Shown here piece after piece: positions 61,519 to 64,000 of a stretch of 64,000 nucleotides of DNA. The DNA is taken from assembly GCF_000060285.1 (NCBI RefSeq), contig NC_008555.1, positions 2,728,001-2,792,000 on the forward strand, written 5' to 3'. The stretch comes from Listeria welshimeri serovar 6b str. SLCC5334. Lineage in GTDB: Bacteria > Bacillota > Bacilli > Lactobacillales > Listeriaceae. The notes below the pieces were generated by a model. The model saw only the letters and a list, made by a program, of their open reading frames with translations, did no database searches and had not been told where the DNA came from. Positions within the stretch are counted from its first letter, which is position 1; each line of letters starts with the position of its first letter. The position numbers and the translations under genes were made by a program.

Positions 61519-61656
61519 TCAACATCTCTCCTGTCATCAAATTTCCCCAATTACTTACAAAAAATTTTCACCAGTAATAGATACTTACTGATCAGATATG
61601 AGCCTTCCTCGTTACACTTATGCTTTTCGAAGTTCTGTTCTTAAGAAATAAAAAAA

Positions 61657-61685
61657 CGAATCTGTGATATTCCACACAATATTCG
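61657..61685 (-). terminator. Candidate attenuator in serC leader
   Basis: On minus CGAAT pairs with ATTCG and TGTG with CACA across an internal loop, followed by TTTTTTT. It lies about 50 bases after the predicted start and 140 bases before serC, so it could be an attenuator or end a short RNA. Confidence 0.55.
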
Positions 61686-61732
61686 GATTTTTCAGCGCTT
61701 AAAAGTAAACACTGCCTTTTGTACTTTTGTAT

Positions 61733-61761
61733 ATTATAGCAGAAAGAGAGCTGTTTTTCAG
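61733..61761 (-). promoter_or_regulatory. Predicted serC promoter
   Basis: A perfect -10 TATAAT (61738-61733), 17-base spacer and -35 CTGAAA (61761-61756). Confidence 0.65.
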
Positions 61762-61821
61762 AAAATTTATACTAAATCTCCAAATAAATGTGATGTTTAA
61801 ACATTCTGACATTAAAAAAGC

Positions 61822-61852
61822 GTGAGAATCCGCTATTTAAAGCAATTCTCAC
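61822..61852 (-). terminator. Terminator of the MFS gene
   Basis: Stem GTGAGAAT/ATTCTCAC with inner GCT/AGC pairs, followed by TTTTTTA on minus, about 35 bases after the MFS stop. Confidence 0.88.
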
Positions 61853-61887
61853 ACTTATAAAATTTGAAATTAGCTTCACAAGAGATG

Positions 61888-63036
61888 TTAGCTAATTTTC
61901 AATTTCCGCCCTAAAGTAAACCAATATACAACAAAAAATACGACCAGCGCTATTATTGCTGTGCGGTACATAATGGCGTAATTATAGTAGGTCGCCACAA
62001 TGCTTAGACCAAAACTCCCTACTGCCATCCCAATGTCCATGCCAGATAGAAATGTACCGTTTGCTGTTCCTTTGTTGTGAGGAGCCGCCCGGTCAATAGC
62101 TAGTGCCTGAAGTGCAGGTTGGGACATTCCATAACCTAATCCAAAAAATAGTGAGGCTACAAACAGACTAATTGCACCAGTTGCAAAAGAAAGAATCAAG
62201 ATTCCTACTATCATTGCTAATGCCCCGGGAATAATGACAAAACGATGTCCTTTCGTATCATACAATCGTCCAGCAAACAAACGACTTACAAGCACCATAA
62301 TTGCTTGCCCAATAAAATATACCCACGTTGTCGAAATACCAAGTTCCGTTCCATATACCATCATAAACGTCTGAATACCCCCAAGCGGAATTGCCATCAA
62401 TAAACACAATCCAGCCGGAAGTAAAGCCGTTTTCTCAAATAGCTTCATTTTTTGTTGTACGACTTTTTCTGATTTTGGAATTTTCACCTGTGTCATCAAG
62501 ATTAGGATAAATACCATCAAAACAAGCGAAAACGTCACTAATACATCAAAAGAAAAATAATTCATAATTAAAATAGCGATAATCGGCGCCAGTGACATTC
62601 CAAGCGCAGTCGTAAGCCCATAAAAGCCAATTCCCTCACCGGTTCTGCTCGGGGGAACTAATTTAGAAACTCCTGTTGCAATGGATGTTGTACCAATTCC
62701 CCAACCAGCTCCGTGAAAAAGTCGCAATATAAGTAAAGCTGCAACTGCTGTTGACCAATAAAAATTGACAGTCGTTAAAATTAAAATTAAAAATCCAACG
62801 ATAATCAGCACTTTAGGTCCAAATTTATCATTCCAACTTCCAGCAATCGCTCGCATAAGTAGCGCTACAATTGAAAATAGACCTACTGCTAGACTTGCTT
62901 CCATCTGAGTTCCACCAAGCTCAATAATTCTGGCCGGTAACGTTGGCATAAACACCATAAATCCAATATATAAAAGTACACTTCCTATTAATAAAAATAT
63001 ATAGTCCTTCGTCCAAAGTCTTGTCTTGTTTTCCAA
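61888..63036 (-). CDS. MFS transporter
   Basis: This 382-residue protein has 12 predicted helices. The loop 2-3 region reads GSWNDKFGPKVL and the C-terminal half begins GIQTFMMVYGTELG. It belongs to the DHA-type drug or metabolite exporters. TTG start after GAGGGG. It follows a MarR gene by 13 bases and is likely under its control, which suggests an inducible efflux function. Substrate unknown. Confidence 0.88.
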   Translation of the reverse strand: MENKTRLWTKDYIFLLIGSVLLYIGFMVFMPTLPARIIELGGTQMEASLAVGLFSIVALLMRAIAGSWNDKFGPKVLIIVGFLILILTTVNFYWSTAVAALLILRLFHGAGWGIGTTSIATGVSKLVPPSRTGEGIGFYGLTTALGMSLAPIIAILIMNYFSFDVLVTFSLVLMVFILILMTQVKIPKSEKVVQQKMKLFEKTALLPAGLCLLMAIPLGGIQTFMMVYGTELGISTTWVYFIGQAIMVLVSRLFAGRLYDTKGHRFVIIPGALAMIVGILILSFATGAISLFVASLFFGLGYGMSQPALQALAIDRAAPHNKGTANGTFLSGMDIGMAVGSFGLSIVATYYNYAIMYRTAIIALVVFFVVYWFTLGRKLKIS

Positions 63037-63049
63037 AATTTACCCCTCT

Positions 63050-63472
63050 TTACTCTATATTAGTAGAAATGCTCTTCAAAATGGCTGTGAATTGTTCCAC
63101 ATCCGCTTTCGCTATTCCCTCAAACATTTTTTCACAACTTTCTTCCACAATATCTCTTAACGCATTGGTTTCTTTTCTACCTTTTTCAGTTAATGATAAA
63201 AGTGAAATACGTCTGTCTTCCGTGCTAACCTTCCGTACAATAAGCTCTTTTCTAAGCAAAACATCTACAATCCGATTCACTGTTGGTGTATCCTTTTTTG
63301 TCCATAGCGCAATCTCTTTTTGAGAAATTGGTTCATTTGCTTCAATTCCTTCCAAAATAGACCACTGCTCAGGAGTTACATCATAACTTGCAATGGAGCG
63401 TAGCAAAAATAAGTGCATTTTCTTCGCTGTTGTATTTACTTCAAAAGATATTTCATCATAATAGCCGCGCAT
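63050..63472 (-). CDS. MarR-family transcriptional regulator
   Basis: This protein of about 140 residues has the winged-helix core: VTPEQWSILEGIEANEPISQKEIALWTKKDTPTVNRIVD, then wing VRKVSTEDRRISLLSLTEKG. It should repress itself and the MFS pump. I started it at the ATG for MRGYYDEI because AGAGGTTG lies just upstream; two earlier in-frame ATG codons exist without good ribosome sites. A 12-bp palindrome next to the promoter is a good operator candidate. Confidence 0.92.
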   Translation of the reverse strand: MRGYYDEISFEVNTTAKKMHLFLLRSIASYDVTPEQWSILEGIEANEPISQKEIALWTKKDTPTVNRIVDVLLRKELIVRKVSTEDRRISLLSLTEKGRKETNALRDIVEESCEKMFEGIAKADVEQFTAILKSISTNIE

Positions 63473-63504
63473 TTTCAACCTCTTTTCCATTGTTGCAACA
63501 ATAA

Positions 63505-63547
63505 TTGTCATGACAACTATTATACATCTTCATTCTCTTTTTAACAA
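63505..63547 (-). promoter_or_regulatory. marR promoter with palindromic operator
   Basis: The -35 TTGTTA (63547-63542), 17-base spacer and -10 TATAAT (63524-63519) are followed by the perfect palindrome TTGTCATGACAA (63505-63516), which would cover the transcription start. Confidence 0.75.
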
Positions 63548-63552
63548 GAAAA

Positions 63553-63574
63553 AGCAGCCGAATAAACGACTGCT
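63553..63574 (-). terminator. Terminator of the last gene
   Basis: Stem AGCAGTCG/CGGCTGCT followed by TTTTTC on minus. Confidence 0.85.
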
Positions 63575-63575
63575 T

Positions 63576-63929
63576 CTATAATAATTCCACATCTATAATA
63601 TCTCTAAATTCCATTACATACTCATGTCCGACAATATCCTTAAAAATAACTTCTTCTGTTAGCATATCTATTTCTAGGGGTACTAAATCTTGTTTTTCAA
63701 TCTCTCCAAGTCCAAGGAATGCGGAAGGATATTCAAATGGTGCTAAACGTAAAGAAGAAATCTCTGCTTCTTGAAAATATTTTAAACGAACGACCCATTC
63801 TCGCTTCATGGCGTCTTTTAGTGTGATAAAGAAGCTCTCGCGTTCTAAATAATCCACTTCTGGCCGACCCGTTAAAAAAGCAGCATTCTTCTCTATTCGC
63901 ACTTGCTCTTTCTGAATTGCCGTAACCAT
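63576..63929 (-). CDS. Unrecognised small protein, SOS-regulated
   Basis: This 117-residue soluble protein starts MVTAIQKEQVRIEKNAAFLTGRPEVDY and has a strand-rich C-terminal part (REWVVRLKYF, KDIVGHEYVMEFRDIIDVELL). I do not recognise the family; the way it begins and its SOS control recall YolD-like Y-polymerase partners but the match is not convincing. The start is the ATG after AGAGGTGATAACT. A LexA box lies in its promoter, so a DNA-damage role is likely. Confidence 0.75.
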   Translation of the reverse strand: MVTAIQKEQVRIEKNAAFLTGRPEVDYLERESFFITLKDAMKREWVVRLKYFQEAEISSLRLAPFEYPSAFLGLGEIEKQDLVPLEIDMLTEEVIFKDIVGHEYVMEFRDIIDVELL

Positions 63930-63949
63930 AGTTATCACCTCTTAATTAT

Positions 63950-63978
63950 ATTATACGAACAAACGTTCTGAAAAGCAA
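63950..63978 (-). promoter_or_regulatory. SOS-regulated promoter with LexA box
   Basis: The -35 TTGCTT (63978-63973), 17-base spacer and -10 TATAAT (63955-63950) enclose CGAACAAACGTTCT (63956-63969), a near-perfect Gram-positive LexA box (CGAACNNNNGTTCG, last base differs). Confidence 0.8.
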
Positions 63979-64000
63979 GCATTTTACACGAAAAGTTTTT

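Noticed and set aside
61519-61760. T-box riboswitch before serC
   Set aside because: No GGGTGGNACCGCG-type T-box sequence is present in the leader.

Overview
The window is a stretch of a low-GC Firmicute chromosome that I read as Listeria. The gene content and order match what I remember of the Listeria monocytogenes EGD-e region from about lmo2751 to lmo2828 (ABC exporter pair, dacA, topB, recQ, guaB, gshF, ychF, kat, parB/parA/noc, rsmG, mnmG, mnmE, serC/serA). Locus comparisons are from memory. Three accessory blocks that I remember in EGD-e are not here: bvrABC between kat and the DUF951 gene, the lactococcin-972-like bacteriocin locus beside licT, and the mannitol-type PTS genes next to nanE. 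The genome is therefore either another Listeria sensu stricto species or a divergent strain.

The window is origin-proximal. It carries the ParABS/Noc segregation genes, eight perfect 16-bp parS palindromes plus two one-mismatch copies, one perfect and one near-perfect Noc-binding site, and a DnaA-box cluster upstream of mnmE. Most genes lie on the minus strand, as expected if oriC lies beyond the right-hand end.

Layout. 1-3.1 kb: heterodimeric ABC exporter. 3.1-12 kb: PBP5, CocE-type hydrolase, TopB, RecQ, GuaB. 12-14.8 kb: macrodomain protein, ABC-F protein, and a 36-codon mini-gene with its own promoter and terminator. 15-20.1 kb: beta-glucoside PTS operon (GH1, IIB, IIC, ROK kinase, IIA) facing an RpiR-type regulator. 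20.2-25.5 kb: DUF1129 protein, ABC-2 exporter, bifunctional glutathione synthetase GshF. 25.5-30 kb: LicT-controlled beta-glucoside PTS with two RAT/terminator elements and a cre site. 30-32.4 kb: small accessory segment with a 23-codon leader ORF before an MFS pump and two probable orphan immunity genes. 32.5-42 kb: YchF, a second lactose/cellobiose-type PTS with a GH3 beta-glucosidase and LicR-like activator, and catalase; a 46-bp identical repeat that is also a terminator flanks this PTS block. 42-46 kb: DUF951, ParB, ParA, a HigB-HTH-like fusion, a small membrane protein, Noc. 46.2-47.7 kb: NanE with a structured leader, then RsmG. 47.9-50.7 kb: an insertion between rsmG and mnmG that looks like a type VII secreted lipase locus (two DUF1310-like membrane-anchored immunity candidates, lipase, two small helical partners). 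50.8-54.1 kb: MnmG, MnmE. 54.5-64 kb: lipoprotein DD-carboxypeptidase, SMUG2-type glycosylase, TetR/SDR pair, thioredoxin-like protein, serC-serA-DUF1015 operon, MFS/MarR pair, and an SOS-box gene.

The most interesting candidates are the reverse-domain lipase locus, the cationic 36-residue peptide gene, the HigBA-like fusion, the orphan immunity pair, and several structured leaders (nanE, serC, guaB).
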